Part shown: piece by piece, positions 36,638-47,532 of the stretch
Layout of the letters: each line of letters starts with the position of its first letter
Numbering within the stretch: the stretch's first letter is position 1
Assembly: GCF_051020955.1 (NCBI RefSeq)
Contig: NC_135026.1
Location: 9,772,501 to 9,836,500 of the forward strand
Origin: Megalopta genalis
Taxonomy: Eukaryota; Arthropoda; Insecta; Hymenoptera; Halictidae
DNA length: 64,000 nt
Direction: 5' to 3'
Position numbers and translations under genes: made by a program
Notes under the pieces: generated by a model
What the model was told of the DNA's origin: nothing
Database searches by the model: none
The model's input: the letters and a program-made list of their open reading frames with translations, nothing else

Positions 36638-37333
36638 CTTGTAAACAAAAATGGACAATTCGGAAAGGCTCGATTAACCCTTTTAGGTACGGCTGAATTC
36701 TGCGCGAGGCTATTTCTCTGGACGGCAGAGTCTGATACTGTATATACAGGGTGTCCCAAGAATGTCTCGCAATCCGAAAGTGGCGGGTTCCTCAGGCCAT
36801 TCGAAGCAACTTTTTCCTTTACAAAAATGTTCTCCGAGACACCGTTAACGAGTTATTAACGACAAACAGTGACCAATGAGAGGCGAGCTCGGCTGGCGCG
36901 AGGCGATCGAGACAATGAGCGGAACTGGGCTTCGCGCGCTGGTTGGCTGGGCCGCCTCGCGTCAGCCGTACTCGATTCTTATTGGTCACTGTTTTTCGTT
37001 AATAACTCGTTAACGGTGCCTCGGAGAACATTTTTGTAAAGGAAGAAGTTGCTTCAAATGATCCGAGGAACCCGCCATTTCCGGATTGCGAGACATTTTT
37101 GGGACATCCTGTAGACTGTTGTAAATCGATGTGAAGACAAAAGAAGTGTGAAACGATGCATATGAAGACGATTATTTGATTCAAACGATGACCGAGTGAG
37201 CTACTAGAGCAAGCCACTATAGTGGCGCGTCGTTCAGAGAGATGACATTCGCGGAAATCACTACAGTGGCGCATCGTGCCTAAAAGGTTAATCGTATCTC
37301 CTCTTTCCGAATGGTCCATTTTTGTTCATAAGC
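36638..37333. mobile_element. Inverted-repeat element with a MITE nested inside
   Basis: The left arm aacaaaaatggacaattcgg-aaag..cgattaaccc (36,638-36,680) is inverted at the right as ggttaatcg..ctttccgaatggtccatttt-tgtt (37,286-37,333). Inside the arms, TTAACCCTTTTAGGTACG at 36,674 and CGTGCCTAAAAGGTTAA ending 37,291 look like a TTAA-type element. A 369-bp CAGGGTG MITE sits within it. The right part is repeated at about 55,978-56,033. Confidence 0.65.
36745..37113. mobile_element. Complete CAGGGTG-family MITE (369 bp)
   Basis: It runs from TA-CAGGGTGTCCCAAGAATGTC to TTTTGGGACATCCTG-TA, with arms of about 150 bp that include gttattaacgacaaacagtg / cactgtttttcgttaataac. The right half is repeated at 55,653-55,813, where the GC-rich core is in the opposite orientation. 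Confidence 0.9.
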
Positions 37334-38769
37334 ATCCATTTTTGTTTAAGACTGTTTTTATGGAGAGAAGACGTTCGCGAGAATTTTCGCGACACGGAAA
37401 CGGAGGCTCGAAATTTTGCTAAATTGTTTTGTCATTTTACCGTTACTGTTCAAGAGGCTAGAGATACATGGTAGGGACACGGTAAAGTAGGGTAAAGAAG
37501 TTACCGACAAAAGTAGGCGAAGATATGAGTTTACGCAAGGTATCATTTCGTCCTTATAGGAGAATATTTTTCGTTGGAGAAGGGATCATTCGAAGGAAGA
37601 AGATTCAGCGCAATGCGCTCTGATCATGATTCGAAGAGATTATGCGGAGATCTAGTAATATAAGCGTTAGAAAGTAGGGCATAAATTGACGATACAAAAG
37701 ACATGGAATCCAATCGGATGAGCTTGCTGGATAAAATCGAGGGCAGAGCGCGCTAGAAAATATTACTAGCTACAAACTGAACACGGTGAAAACAATGCAG
37801 CATATACCGACTTGATAACTCTAAAAGTCACGTGACTAACCAAGCCTCTTAAGTTCGATAAATTTTGCCCGCCAATTTGGCTGAAATTTCATATAGAGCT
37901 GCGTTTTCCAGAAAAATAATGTTTGCGAGATGGATTTTCAGTGGCACGCAAGTTAAAACTCAAAATATTGCAAAATTGTTTTATGTTTTTACTGTAATAT
38001 GACGCTCAGCCTTACCGATGTCTGTGGTCAAATCTGTGTCAGATTTAAATCACGCAGCGAAAATTTTGGCCTCGTTGGAGAGAGAAGAAGCGGAATGCAA
38101 ATGAACGATCCTAGTCTCGATAATCAAACAAAATTTTTGAGTCCTCCATAATTCTTCAAAAAACGAAAACACCAATAGATAGTGGGCCATTTTGTAAAAA
38201 AAGTCTCCTGCACAGTCATTATACGTGATAATAATGAAAACATTCTCAAAGGTCCTTGAAAATGAGCCAAGATTCAGCGAGATACGACCATCCACAACAG
38301 TCGCAACCCTTTAGAGTTACGGAAGGTACTTTATTCTGCTCCCCCCTGCTGTTAGACAAGCTTCAAATCCAACTAATTCTGACGCATTTTTCATAATTTA
38401 GGTCCGAGCTAGATTTTACTGAACTTTCGTGTCGCCAAACAATTCTCTCACAAATATTATTTTCATATAAACGAAGCTGTTTGTCAAATGTAATATACAA
38501 ACGAGTCAATTCACGTTAAACGAGTATGTTGCACCATCTATACGTAATAGTAGCAATCATATTTATAATCAGGATGTTTTTATTAGTCGATAACGTTGAA
38601 TAAATCAACACAGATAAGGCATCAGCAGAAACGAGGTATAGAAGCTAACCTAGCATTCAATGCATTTTTGTATCACATGAAAATGGAGCGCTAGTACTCC
38701 ATTATCATTGCGCTCCTTCCTGCACTCGTCGTTACTGATATTTCAGAAATTTCAGTGCCTTTGTAACAA

Positions 38770-39265
38770 TTGAGTATACTGTATACCTTATTTATATTAC
38801 GGTATACTTCGTAGTCACAATGAAGTAAACTGTATACCTCATTTGTATTACGATACGCTATTTTGTAAGAATCGAGTATACTGTACACTTCATTTGTATT
38901 AACGATTCGCTTCTTAGTGAGAATCGAGTATACTGTATACCTCACTTGTATTACGATTCGCTTCTTAGTGAGAATCGAGTATACTGTATACCTCATTTGT
39001 ATTACGATTCGCTTCTTAGTGAGAATCGAGTATACTGTATACCTCGTTTGTATTACGATTCGCTTCTTAGCGAGAATCGAGCATACTGTATACCTCATTT
39101 GTATTATGATACGCTTCTTAATTAGAATCGAGTATTCCATATGTCACATTTGTATTTGGATACACTTCTTAGCGAGAATCGAATATACTGTATACCACGG
39201 TTGTATTAAGATACGTTTCTTGGTGAGAATGCAGTATACTGTATATCTCATTTATAGTAAGGTAC
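38770..39265. repeat. 51-bp minisatellite, expanded allele
   Basis: About nine units read gagaatcgagtatactgtat then acctcatttgtattacgatt then cgcttcttagt. The duplicate at 57,467-57,665 is about 307 bp shorter, close to six units. Confidence 0.9.
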
Positions 39266-39809
39266 GATTCTTAGTGATAACGTTCCTTCTTTTTTATATT
39301 TACTTAATGTACATTGTGTCGACGAACGACTACTTTTTGACCATATTCGAAACATCTACGTACGATTTGCTTTCCTCATAAAAGGACGAAATACATTTTG
39401 CACAAAAAATTATCCATGAAACTTTGCGTATTTGTTGGGTCATAGATCGGTCATTATTTCCTAGTATAATCTTCATGTTAACCCACAGAAAACGGAAGGG
39501 CCGCGGGTCCAAGTCGGCACCAATCTTCCAGCAAAAATCGTAGAAAAATTCAAGCTTTTTAATATTGTACGATTTTATATCGATTCGATTTTTTAAACGT
39601 GAATATGTGAACGCATTTTTCAATTCTTGGTATTCATGAAAAATCCATAAAACGTGAAATTTCGCATTAATATTCGGACACGATATTATTAGGAGAATTA
39701 TTGCTCCTTCTTATTGTTTATGATAGTCGTGTCTGGTCTTATTTTAATTAGAAAAAGCTCACGATTGCATTGGCAAAAATCCCATTAGGAAATAATGAAG
39801 TGTAATAAT

Positions 39810-40005
39810 AATAATATAATATAATATAATATATAATATATAGTATATAATATATAATATATAATATATAATATATAATATATAATATATAATATATAAT
39901 ATATAATATATAATATATAATATATAATATATAATACATAATATATAATATAATAAAATATAATATAATATAATATATATAATAATAAATAATAATAAAT
40001 AATAT
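39810..40005. repeat. ATATAAT heptamer microsatellite
   Basis: A long run of a 7-bp AT-only unit, with irregular edges. The counterpart at 58,200-58,410 differs in length. Confidence 0.93.
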
Positions 40006-42069
40006 TGCGTTATTATCAATCCTTCATTTCCTGTTTTTTTCTACGTTCGGAAAAAGATAAAATCGAACTCTGTATCTTGATCTAAGGCACTTCAGTCCCA
40101 AGGTCATCTGTTCTGCCTGGTATCGTGCTCCCACGTCTAATGTGTCACGAGCCTAATTCTACCGACATTCTGCCGTTAATTTCGTCGGTAATTCGGACGA
40201 CACACCGCCAATAATTCCTCCGTTCAAGGATAACTTTCACGCATACGTGTAAATATTAGTATTTAAGAACAAAGGACATTTAGTTACCGTATCAGAGCGT
40301 CTACGTTATTTCGCGACCCCAGAAGAACCTGGCCAGCCGACTGAGCCGTCACAAAGTGAAGCACTTTTTAAGCTCATTAAATGATTTAAAAAACATACCT
40401 TGGGGAAACGGTTCGTTTTCGAATTATAATACAAATATTAGTACATATCTATATTATATATATAATAATAATAAATTTATATAATAAATTATATATAAAT
40501 ATATATAACAAATAATATAGTAATAATAATAGTAATATATAGATATCTATATTATTATTATTATTATTATATGTATGTACATATCTTTACCATATTTCAC
40601 GCGTAAAATGAATTTTTTTATGTCATCAACAGAATGCAACTATCGCTCTAAAAATATCTGTTTATTCTGTTGCGTTCGCCTGTAGTTATTACTGAAAGAA
40701 AAGGTATCTGTCACTGAAAGAATTGATGTAAGGATTGCTAGTGTTTAGCAATCATTTAAGCCACGTTCTTAACACGATAAGTTTCGTCGGTGTTTTTTAT
40801 GATCTGCAGCTCTCTCAATCAAGTAAAAGTTTCTTAGTCAATTGCATTTCGGTCGCCGCAGCGTGTGTGTTCATGCGTAGTAAAAAATCTCAAAGCATGC
40901 CTATTCGAAATGAATTGAAATAATTGTGAAAGTTGCGGAATTTCGCTTTCCAAAGAGGCATGAAAAGAAATAAAAACAGAACAATACGTAATTGTACCAG
41001 CAATGTTATTTTCGAGCCTCATTTGCAGATCTGAGTGATAGAAGTGATGTTGCATCAAGTGATTCGGTAATTGCACCAAATGACAGTGATCTGATGATAT
41101 ATATATGATATATATATACACTTATATACCCAATAAATGAAACGATAAATACTTCATCAATAAATACTTGATTAATAAAAGGATAAGAACAAGAAGTACT
41201 AGTTGAACATCGTATAATTATATTTGAACGATATATATTACAATTGAACGATTATAACTATTTTTGATCTGTTCGTCGCAAACGCCACACTGATAATAAA
41301 TGAATCGATAGGGAAGCATTGCAGAATCGTGAATAAAGAATACAACAACGAACTGCGCTATCTGGTACCGAAATCGAAGATTTTATCCATTTTCGTAGAT
41401 ATTGTTAACTCGTAAAAGTTCAATAATCATTAACTAGTGGCAGCTGAAATCTTTCACGGTTCGGTCAGTAATCATGCAAATAGAGATTGTAATTTTATAG
41501 AAAATATTCCAAGATTACAGGAGCAACTTCTAAGTAAACAAAGATACGCAACATTCGATAATCTCTCCAAAGAGGAAGATAAAACCAGAAATCAGTACTT
41601 TTGATTGTGTTAAGATAATAAACTGACGAATCCAAGAATATTTTAGATAAATTAAAAGTAAACAATCTCTCGTGAAGATAACGATTGGCATACTTGAAAC
41701 TGTTGATATCAGATAACTTTACTCCCTCATAGAATGGTTATCTAGGATTACAATAGTTAGGAAAACAAATTAAAAAACCGAGAAGAGACACACAACAGCC
41801 GTGATTGTTATCTATCTTAATTCATTTGTATAAGTATGATTGTGAAGTTATGAATGTTATGTTGACATATGGTCGAAAGAAATGATTGATGAAGTGTACG
41901 GAAAATTCGAAAGAAATACACAATTTTACAAGTAGTTAAAAGCAAAGAATGTTATTAATTCTGAAATCTGTCGTCGAAGACGAACGTACATACATATTGA
42001 AAATATTTAAGTAATTCTGGATAAGTGTTACGTTGTTCACACAGAAATGCGGATCCATTAATCGTTCAG
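40006..42069. other. AT-rich sequence downstream of the first minus-strand defensin-like gene
   Basis: No exon was recognised. It contains TA microsatellites at about 40,450-40,570 and 41,095-41,115. It is duplicated at about 58,430-60,495. Confidence 0.55.
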
Positions 42070-43332
42070 CTATTTACTGAAAGCAAACGGTAGATCGGAA
42101 CTCGTTAATATGCGAATAATTTTATTATGTAGCTGCACAAAAATGTTCAAAAAATTACGTACCGACAAACGCATATTTTGTGTCTGGTGCATGTACCCGA
42201 TGACTTGCCCATTGCTCTGCAGCGAGCAATGCAACATGGGTTTCCACACAATTGACAACTCAAAAATGGCTGCGCGACCGGTGCATCATCGAGATCTTCG
42301 ACTTTATCGACAAGATCGTATTCTTCTAGACCTGAAATTAATTGTAAATGTTAGCGAAGGTCTAATTTCTACTGACATCGTCGTGCCAAATGTCGTTTTG
42401 AAACGAATAAGGTATTTCTACGATACTGATTTTTCAGCACTTAATTAATACGACTTGGCCGAATATTGGGTCGAGCAATAGATTCGTTCCGTATAGATAT
42501 AATTTAATATTGACAAACGGTTAAAAAAGGTATGACATTAGTACAGATTTCTTTACATCGTATACGTATACAGGGTGTCCCAAAATTATGTTATTTCTGA
42601 TAAATTGGGGATTCCTGGGGTAATTTGAAGTAATTCTTTCCTTTACAAAAATTTCCTCCGAAACATCGTTAAAGAGTTATTAACGAAAAACACTGACCAA
42701 TGAGAGGCGAGTTCGGGTGGCGCGTAGCGGCTGTGTCAGAAATCCTTCATTTGCGCGAAGTACCACAATTTTAAGACACCCTGTACTGTGACGCATACGC
42801 TGCTAACACGAAGCAGAACGTACTTCCTGTTCAATCTAATATCTTCACGATTCAGTTATAATTGTAAAATAGTTAAAAATGTTTTCGCATATTAATTCCA
42901 TCGAATTGACTAAAGAAATTCACACTATCGATGTTGAAACACCGAAGGCTCAGCTTGCAAACATCCCATCGTTAGTTAAATTCAAAGAAAGCATTTCCTC
43001 GTTAGGCAAAGGAAAAATCTATTCTAAGAAAGTAAGTGAAGCGACTTAGTTGTTGAATGTGTTTAAAACAAGTAAAGAAATAAACAGATAAACAAATTAT
43101 TTCGTAGCGATTGAGGAAATCATTATCTGTCAAGTGATGTTTTTCATGCTTTGCAGGAAACTATTATAAATATTTTTCCGCATTAGTAGCAACATTTTTA
43201 TTATAGAAATGACAAAAGCAATTATAAATATAGATTCACAAAAATCAGTTCACCTTCGATATCCTCGACGGAGGCAGACGTCACTGCAACCGCAGCCAAG
43301 CAAAGAGCTCCAAAGAGAATTAAAAGCTTCAT
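42070..43332 (-). CDS. Defensin-like secreted peptide, gene A (3 exons)
   Basis: Exons in transcription order are 43,332-43,254, 42,331-42,163 and 42,076-42,070. The intron edges are G|GTGAAC..TTTCAG and CG|GTACGT..TTTCAG. The 84-residue product has a signal peptide of about 20 residues (MKLLILFGALCLAAVAVTSA), an acidic propeptide (EEYDLVDKVEDLDD), and a C-terminal domain with cysteines at 52, 55, 59, 60, 64, 74, 80 and 82. C-x3-C ... C-x5-C-x-C is the CSalphabeta defensin signature, here with two extra N-terminal cysteines. From family knowledge it would be a secreted antimicrobial peptide; a neurotoxin-like or signalling role cannot be excluded. The domain is strongly basic (IARCRAMGK, CTRHKICVCRK) and has no acidic residue. 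A TATA box lies at 43,383-43,376. It is nearly identical to gene E. Confidence 0.85.
42569..42785. mobile_element. MITE in intron 1 of gene A
   Basis: A shortened (217-bp) CAGGGTG-family MITE, TA-flanked, with most of the GC-rich core missing. The same insertion sits in intron 1 of all five genes, so it predates the gene duplications. Confidence 0.9.
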
Positions 43333-43375
43333 GTTGTGGAAGTTCGGTACAATAACTTTTATCCACATCGTGGTC

Positions 43376-43383
43376 TTTATATA
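43376..43383 (-). promoter_or_regulatory. TATA box of gene A
   Basis: TATATAAA on the minus strand, 44 bp before the ATG, within ctgtatataaagaccacgat. It is close to the plus-strand gene promoters, which read gtatataaaggccacgat. Confidence 0.7.
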
Positions 43384-43995
43384 CAGCAGAGATGCATCCT
43401 CATCCTACCACTACCCCAGGGTGATGTGTACATTGCAATCAGATGCACTGATACGGTCGCTGTCTGTTTCGAAGGGGCGAGAATATTTCAGAATTACTCA
43501 CAGTGAATCAATATGTATATAGAAATAAGATAAAATCAGAATTGCAGTTTTCCGTCGCAATGCACCTGATTGCACGAATTACAAATTATCTGTATTATAA
43601 ATAGACTGTGGATCTTATACGTTCATATTATTTCATAACAGAAACATTAGAAATGTTAATATATTATTATAATTAATGTGTAAAATGTTAATATATTATT
43701 ATAAATAATATATAAAATATTAATATATTAATGCAATTAATATATTAATATAATTAATATTGTAGTTTTGGAATAGTTATGGACAAAGTGTTAAGATATA
43801 GAATGATAAGAATATACTCAGATTTCTGGGTATATTTTATCCTATAAAAATATATATGCATATTCCCTATCGCGAGTCTTCTGGACGAATATCTCAATTA
43901 AAGTATGAGCCAATTTACTATTTTAAAGAAAGAAATGTATTCATACACATACAAAATACAATATATGTAAATATGTATATCAACTCAGACATTTA

Positions 43996-44375
43996 GTGCC
44001 AACAACTTATGAAATTAGAGGAATCAATCGAAGTGCACAGGCCAGAATTAGAGCAAATCGTAAAGGAATCGTGTTCCACCATGATAATGCGAGGCCTCGC
44101 ACATCTTTAGCAACGCGTACAAAATTATTGGTGCTTGGTTGGGAAGTGATGTCGCATCCTCCATGCAGCCCCGACCTTTTAAATGGTAAAAATTTCAATA
44201 AGAACGATAGCCTCAAATGGCACTTGATTGAGTTTTTTTACTGATGAGGCTCAGAAGCTTTATGAGTTATCATGAAGTTACTAGGAAGATGGCAAAAGAT
44301 CATCGAACAGAATGGAAAATATTTGACTGATCAAAGTTCATATCTTGTACAGAAGAAATTGAGTTTTATTTCTCA
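43996..44375 (+). pseudogene. Mariner transposase C-terminal relic
   Basis: The frame reads IRANRKGIVFHHDNARPRTS, then LATRTKLLVLGWEVMSHPPC-SPDL, then jumps to NGKNFNKNDSLKWHLIEFF. In mariner transposases these are the second catalytic Asp (H-D-N-A-R-P) and the third Asp region (S-P-D-L) of the D,D34D triad. The usual segment after SPDL is deleted. An extra T in a seven-T run at about 44,233 shifts the frame, after which TDEAQK-YEL continues in another frame. The N-terminal DNA-binding half is absent, so it cannot be functional. It sits between the divergent genes A and B. Confidence 0.88.
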
Positions 44376-44963
44376 TTGAAATACCGAAATTACATTCCTG
44401 CCAACCCAATAATAATAATAATATAAGTAACAAATAATTAAAGATCGCTAAAACCGCAGTTATGTCCCGATTTTCGACACTTTCGACCGAAAACTGTAAG
44501 AAATCTGCAGCTTTTGAAATCTTTCAACGCTTGTAGCTTGATTCTAGGTTAACAGATTTCGATCAAATTTTACAGCATGCACACAAGTTACCTAGATCCA
44601 AGAATGGTATTTTTTAAACATTGAATATAGAAATTGCTCAGATGAAAAAGTTAAAAGACGAGATTATTTTACTATCTTTGTCATTCCAAGTGAGAGCAAA
44701 ATTAAGAGAAAGCATGTCAATCATTGTCTAGTGGACTAGTTCCTCTATCATCCAAAAAAGATTCATATCGTTTAGTATACTTTGACAATATCTATTGCCT
44801 CCTAAAAGGTGTTCGGAACACTTTCGTGAACCTCGGTACATATATATAAGTTAAAATACGAAGATCTTCCAAATGTGAACTGACTTACAACGCAACAATC
44901 GATTCTCTGTGGATTTTTCTATGAGTTTTCTGTGAAAAACTATATAATTCGGTAACTCGGTAA

Positions 44964-44975
44964 CTGATAAGATAG
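44964..44975 (+). promoter_or_regulatory. Paired GATA motif upstream of gene B
   Basis: ctgataagatag holds two overlapping GATA-factor cores about 190 bp before the ATG. GATA factors co-operate with NF-kB in known insect immune promoters. The motif is also present before gene D (49,871) and missing before gene C. No convincing kB site was seen. Confidence 0.35.
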
Positions 44976-45099
44976 TTTCGTAACAGCTATGTCTTCAAGT
45001 GGTATCATTCACTTTATCAAAATCAGAATATCTGATTGCTAGGTACATATCTCCCTTTATGCCCTGTGGTGGTGGTAAACAGTGAATCGATCTCTGCCG

Positions 45100-45107
45100 T
45101 ATATAAA
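45100..45107 (+). promoter_or_regulatory. TATA box of gene B
   Basis: TATATAAA within ctgccgtatataaaggccac, 59 bp before the ATG at 45,166. The identical box is found before gene C at about 47,467. Confidence 0.7.
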
Positions 45108-45165
45108 GGCCACGATGTAGGTAAAGGATATTGTGCCAAACAGACGACATACAAACTTCTACAAC

Positions 45166-46427
45166 ATGAAGCTCTTAATTCTCTTTGGAGTTCTTTGCTT
45201 GGCTGCGGTTGCAGTGACGTCTGCCTCTGTTGAGAAGGTCGAAGGTAAATTGACTTCTATGAATCTATACTTATAATTACTTTTGTCATTGCTGTAATAA
45301 GAATGTTGCTACTAATGCGGAAAAATATTTATAATAGTTTCCTGCAAAGCATGAAAAACATCACTTGACAGATAATGATTTCCTCAATAGCTACGAAATA
45401 ATTTGTTTATCCGTTTATTTCTTTACTTGTTTTAAACACATTCAACAACTAAGTCGCTTCACTTACTTGCTTATAATAGCTTTTTCCTTTGCCTATCGAG
45501 GAAATGCTTTCTTTGAATTTAGCTACCGATGGGATGTTTGCAAGCTGAACCTTCGGTGTTTCAACATCGATAGTGTGAAATTCTTTAGTCACTTCGATGG
45601 AATTAATATGCGAAAACATTTTTAACTATTTTACATTTATGACTGAATCGTGAAGATATTAGATTGAACAGGAAGTACGTTTTGCTTCGTGTTAGCAGCG
45701 TATGCGTCACAGTACAGGGTGTCTTAAAATTGTGGTACTTCGCGCAAATGAAGGGTTTCTGACACAGCCGCTACGCGCCACCCGAACTCGCCTCTCATTG
45801 GTCAGTGTTTTTCGTTAATAACTCTTTAACGATGCTTCGGAGAAAATTTTTGTAAAGGAAAGAATTACTTCAAATTAGCCCAGGAATCTCCAATTTATCA
45901 GAAATAACATAATATTGGGATACCCTGTATACATATACGATGCAAAGAAATCTGTACTAATGTCATACCTTTTGTAACCGTTTATCAATATTAAATTATA
46001 TCTATACGGAACGAATCTATTGCTCGACCCATTATTTGGCCAATTCGTATTAATTAAGTGCTGAAAAATCAGTATCGTAGAAATACCTCATTCGTTTCAA
46101 ACGACATTTGGCACGACGATGTCAGTAGAAATTAGACCTACGCTAACGCTTAAAAATATTTTCAGGTCAAGAAGAACACGATCTTGTTGATAAAGTCGAA
46201 GATGTCGATAATGTACCGGTCGTTCAGCCATATTTAACTTGTCAACTTTGTGGAAATACTTGTTGCCGTGCTCATTGCAAAGCAATGGGCAAAACGTCGG
46301 GTTCGTGCAATAAAAATGATGTGTGCATTTGCCAGTACGTAATTTTTTGAACATTTTTGTGCAGCTACATAATAAAATTATTCGCATATTAACGAGTTCC
46401 GATCTACCATTTGCTTTCAGTAAATAG
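45166..46427 (+). CDS. Defensin-like secreted peptide, gene B (3 exons)
   Basis: Exons are 45,166-45,244, 46,166-46,334 and 46,421-46,427, with boundaries GAAG|GTAAAT, TTTTCAG|GTCAAG, TGCCA|GTACGT and GCTTTCAG|TAAATAG. The 84-residue product has a signal peptide ending VAVTSA, an acidic propeptide (QEEHDLVDKVEDVDNVPVV), then eight cysteines spaced C-x2-C-x3-CC-x3-C-x9-C-x5-C-x-C, ending CICHK. The last 7-nt exon gives only part of His, then Lys and stop. If intron 2 is retained the protein ends CICQYVIF instead. The mature domain is cationic. The start is the first ATG after the TATA box, and opens a clean signal peptide. Gene A is divergent, 1.8 kb upstream. Confidence 0.87.
45713..45929. 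mobile_element. MITE in intron 1 of gene B
   Basis: The same 217-bp TA-flanked CAGGGTGTC element as in gene A. Its right end is mutated (GGGATACCCTG). Confidence 0.9.
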
Positions 46428-46733
46428 CTGAACGATTAGTGGATCCGAATTCCTGTGTGAACAACGTAACACTTATCCAGAATTACTTAAATATTTTCAA
46501 TATATATGTACGTTCGTCTTCGACGACAGATTTCAGAATTAATAACATTCTTTACATTTAACTACTTGTAAAATTGTGTATTTCTTTCGAATTATCCTAT
46601 TATAGTATTGACTTCGTCAATCATTTCTTTCGACCATATGTCATCATAAAATTCATAACTTCACAATCATAGTTATACAAACGAATTAAGCTAGTTAACA
46701 ATCACGGCTGTTGTGTGTCTCTCCACGGTTTTT

Positions 46734-46930
46734 AAATGGTAAAAATTTCAATAAGAACGATAGCCTCAAATGGCACTTGATTGAGTTTTTTACTGATGAG
46801 GCCCAAAAGTTTTATGAGTTATCATGATGTTACCAGAAAGATGGCAAAAGATCATCGAACAGAATGGAAAATATTTGACTGATCAAAGTTCATATCTTGT
46901 ATAGAAGAAATTGAGTTTTATTTCTCATTG
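46734..46930 (+). pseudogene. 5'-truncated mariner transposase tail (unit 2)
   Basis: It begins exactly at the repeat junction with aaatggtaaaaatttcaata and encodes NGKNFNKNDSLKWHLIEFFT, then DEAQKFYELS and stop. Here the T run has six bases, so the frame stays open through TDEAQK, unlike the relic at 43,996. It is a by-product of the tandem duplication. Confidence 0.82.
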
Positions 46931-47532
46931 AAATACCGAAATTACATTCCTGCCAACCCAATAATAATAATATAGGTAGCAAATAATTAAAGAACGCTAA
47001 AATCGCAGTTATGTCCCGATTTTCGACACTTTCGACCGAAAACTGTAAGAAATCTGCAGTTTTTGAAATCTTTCAACGCTTGTAGCTTGATTCTAGGTTA
47101 ACAGATTTCGATCAAATTTTGCAGCATGCACACAAGTTACCTAGATCCAAGAATGGTATTTTTTAAACATTGCATATAGAAATTGCTCAGATGAAGAAGT
47201 TAAAAGGCGAGACTTTTTTACTATCTTTGTCTTCCAAGTGAGAGCAAAATTAAGAGAAAGCATGTCAGTCATTGTCTAATGGACTAGTTCCTCTATTATC
47301 CAAAAAAAATTCATATCATTTGGTATACTTTGACAAAATTTGTTACGTAACAGCTATGTCTTCAAGAGGTATCATTCACTTTATCAAAATCAGAATATCT
47401 GATTGCTATGTACATATCTCCCTTTATGCCCTGTGGTGGTGGTAAAGAGTGAATCGGTCTCTGCCGTATATAAAGGCCACGATGTAGGTAAAGGATATTG
47501 TGCCAAACAGACGACATACAAACTTCTACAAC

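Larger units (their letters stand above)
36953..44911. repeat. Main segmental duplication, copy 1
   Basis: It is co-linear with 55,653-64,000 at an offset of 18,700, changing to about 18,393 and then 18,426 where a minisatellite and an AT array differ in length. Differences outside simple repeats are few, so the event is recent. It carries one minus-strand defensin-like gene and a mariner relic. Confidence 0.92.
44181..46733. repeat. Tandem unit 1 (mariner tail + spacer + gene B)
   Basis: The first of three direct units, each starting at aaatggtaaaaatttcaata in the mariner relic and ending with ctccacggttttt downstream of a plus-strand gene. Unit lengths are about 2,553, 2,367 and 2,460 bp. 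Confidence 0.85.

Noticed and set aside
39748..40019. Tyr/Ile/Leu repeat frames resembling membrane peptides
   Set aside because: They only translate an AT heptamer microsatellite.
45365..45625. 86-codon frame in intron 1 of gene B
   Set aside because: It lies wholly in the intron, is broken in the sister genes by small indels, and has no motif.
46097..46387. Antisense frames over the second exons of the defensin-like genes (also at 42,110, 48,464 and 60,536)
   Set aside because: They are mirror frames of real exons and do not start or end at consistent signals; the sense strand has splice sites, signal peptide and cysteine spacing.
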